Positions 62,663 through 64,000 of a DNA stretch of 64,000 nucleotides are shown piece by piece. The DNA lies in assembly GCA_019119995.1 (NCBI GenBank), contig DWVY01000056.1, positions 18,872-82,871 of the forward strand, written 5' to 3'. Both the position numbers and the translations under genes were made by a program. The notes under the pieces were generated by a model, which made no database searches, had not been told where the DNA came from, and was given only the letters and a program-made list of their open reading frames with translations. The first letter of the stretch is position 1; each line of letters begins with the position of its first letter. Source of the DNA: Candidatus Mediterraneibacter faecavium. GTDB lineage: Bacteria > Bacillota > Clostridia > Lachnospirales > Lachnospiraceae.

Positions 62663-63831
62663 ATGTTTTTAATTAACTGGTTTCAGGAAAGTGTTCTGAG
62701 CAATACTCTGATGATCCTGTTTCTTGTAGCATTTATCGGCTATCTTGTGGGGAGCATTACGATTAAAGGAGTTGAGCTGGGGACGGCGGGCGTACTGCTT
62801 GTGGCCCTGGTGTTCGGACATTTCATCGGAAACAACGAAGAACTGGTCAACGGTCTTGGAATGTTTCAGGATCTTGGACTGATCTGCTTTGTGACTTCTG
62901 TTGGCTTTATCGCAGGACCGAAGTTTTCCGAAATTTCAAGATCAATGCAAAGTCTTATATCCTGCTTGGTTTTATCGTCATTGCGATCGGTGCGCTTGTC
63001 ACCGCCGGAATCATTGAGATTGCCGGCGTACCTACGGATATTACGGTTGGTATGATGTCAGGAGCCCTGACAAGTACGCCCGGACTGGCAGCTGCGATCG
63101 ATGCGACCGGTTCTGCCAATGCATCCGTAGGATACGGGATCGCCTATCCGTTCGGCGTTGTCGGTGTAGTACTGTTCGTGCAGCTTGTGCCGAAAATCTT
63201 AAAGACAGACATGGCTGCTGAGAGAGCAAAATTCGAGGCGGCACAGAATGTAGGCGACGTGAAGACGAAAGACAATCTGTTCCATGTGGATCCGATGGGC
63301 TTCTTCGCATTTGCACTTGCCATCGCTCTTGGCATTGTCCTTGCGAAGATCGTTATTCCGCTTCCGGGCGGGGCAGAGTTTTCGCTGGGAACCTCAGGCG
63401 GTCCGCTGATCGCGGGCCTGATCCTGGGACACTTCGGCCATGCAGGAAAAATCAGCTTCCATGTAGAGAAATCTGTGCTGGAGTGCTTAAGAGAGTTCGG
63501 CCTTGCGCTGTTCCTCATCGGAGCAGGCGTGGAGGCAGGCGCAGGATTCATCGAAATCCTGAAGGAACAGGGACTGATCCTTTTTGTATACGGTGCGCTG
63601 ATTACTTTGATCCCGATGGTGGTAGGATACTTTGTCGCGACGAAGCTGATGAAGCTGAGCCTGTTCAATACGCTTGGCTCTATCTGCGGCGGTATGACAA
63701 GTACACCGGCTCTCGGAACTCTGATCCGTGTGACCGGAACAGACGATGTTGCATCTGCTTATGCTGCAACATATCCCGTTGCGCTGGTATTTGTAGTGCT
63801 GGCGTGCCAGTTCATAGGTATTTTTCTGTGA
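62663..63831 (+). pseudogene. YidE/AspT-type transporter gene with a one-base frameshift
   Basis: The frame starting at 62663 encodes MFLINWFQESVLSNT... and reads as a YidE/YbjL-duplication (aspartate:alanine exchanger-like) protein up to GFIAGPKF. It then leaves the family sequence at a run of four T (62924-62927) and stops at 63055. Adding one T, or slipping back one base, restores the family sequence (FRNFKINAKSYILLGF...), which continues without a break to 63831, giving about 390 residues with ten or so helices and the GGMTSTPALGTL motif twice. Either a genuine inactivating deletion, a phase-variable tract or a sequencing error. If functional it would exchange dicarboxylates such as aspartate, fumarate or succinate. 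Confidence 0.8.
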
Positions 63832-63867
63832 TCTGAAACAGGGGTTAATACCATAACAAATAAGAAT

Positions 63868-63909
63868 TTCCGGCGGACCAGCAGAGCCTGTGCAATGCGG
63901 TCCGCGGAA
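63868..63909 (+). terminator. Hairpin after the YidE-type gene
   Basis: TTCCG-G-CGGACC (63868-63879) pairs with GGTCCGCGGAA (63899-63909) with one bulged G. The following AAATATT is only weakly T-rich, so termination is probably incomplete before the next gene. Confidence 0.45.
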
Positions 63910-63974
63910 AATATTCCGCAAACAGCTGCGGTAATAAATTTCAAACAAATTAGAAATGGAAGGAGTTGGCTTTC

Positions 63975-64000
63975 ATGCGTGAAATTAACGTAAGCACACT
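63975..64000 (+). CDS. First codons of a probable class I fumarate hydratase alpha subunit
   Basis: An AAGGAG site (63960-63965) precedes ATG at 63975, and the eight visible residues MREINVST match the usual opening of the clostridial fumarase alpha subunit (MREINV...). The gene runs off the window. The match is short, but the position next to frdAB makes fumarase (malate to fumarate) sensible. Confidence 0.5.

Noticed and set aside
62921..62930. Programmed -1 frameshift in the YidE-type gene
   Set aside because: The sequence AAGTTTTCC is not a canonical slippery heptamer and no strong downstream stem is evident; a deletion or read error is simpler.

Overview
The window reads as a chromosomal segment of a gut-type, Gram-positive anaerobe of the Lachnospiraceae (Clostridium scindens/hylemonae-like Firmicutes). 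The basis is purine-rich Shine-Dalgarno sites before almost every gene, roughly even GC, a tRNA without encoded CCA, a Spo0A-type DNA-binding domain, a clostridial Rex box, and family content (DUF4179/ECF pair, Mn-dependent CBS-containing pyrophosphatase, Hdr-Flx genes). The species call is an inference. No rRNA, CRISPR array, complete insertion sequence or prophage was seen.

Layout. 1-7.2 kb: end of an ABC-2 permease, a PurF-like protein without the glutaminase cysteine, a MATE exporter, an Mrp/NBP35 ATPase, an esterase, a histidine phosphatase and a small unknown protein. 7.2-9.8 kb (minus strand): a free-standing Spo0A C-terminal-domain protein with a dense control region, tRNA-Ser(CGA) and an ABC-F protein. 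9.9-20.1 kb: patatin-like lipase, polyphosphate kinase, aldose epimerase, topoisomerase III, a hexapeptide-repeat protein, a two-gene ABC exporter and methylglyoxal synthase, bracketed by two copies of a short structured repeat. 20.1-22.6 kb: a sodium:solute symporter behind an operator-like promoter, then a 740-bp gene-free stretch rich in inverted repeats. 22.6-35.2 kb: S1-domain protein, CBS-containing pyrophosphatase, flavin reductase with a basic tail, threonine aldolase-like enzyme, ECF sigma/DUF4179 pair, RelB/ParE-type toxin-antitoxin module, enolase, AAA-ATPase/nuclease-fold protein, second MATE exporter and a second esterase.

35.2-48.3 kb is a plant-glycan or glycoside utilisation locus: divergent AraC regulator, GH3 beta-glucosidase, GPH sugar symporter, GH43, two GH78 alpha-L-rhamnosidases and a membrane-anchored SGNH esterase. 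It probably imports and strips rhamnose/arabinose/glucose-decorated plant compounds. A GH3 and a GH78 enzyme share the same C-terminal helical tail. 48.4-52.5 kb holds DUF368, a decayed AAA-ATPase fragment, a nucleotidyltransferase, GalE and a cysteine-cluster protein.

52.6-64 kb is the most interesting part. A Rex-box promoter precedes L-lactate dehydrogenase, then a tightly packed series hdrB-hdrC-hdrA-mvhD/flxD-two 4Fe-4S proteins-flxA, directly followed by a soluble fumarate-reductase-like pair (FrdB, FrdA), a YidE/AspT-type transporter with a one-base frameshift, and the first codons of what looks like fumarase. The arrangement suggests a cytosolic flavin-based electron-bifurcating complex (FlxABCD-HdrABC type) that oxidises NADH and feeds ferredoxin and fumarate, sitting with lactate formation under redox control. 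The gene identities are well supported; the coupling is a hypothesis.
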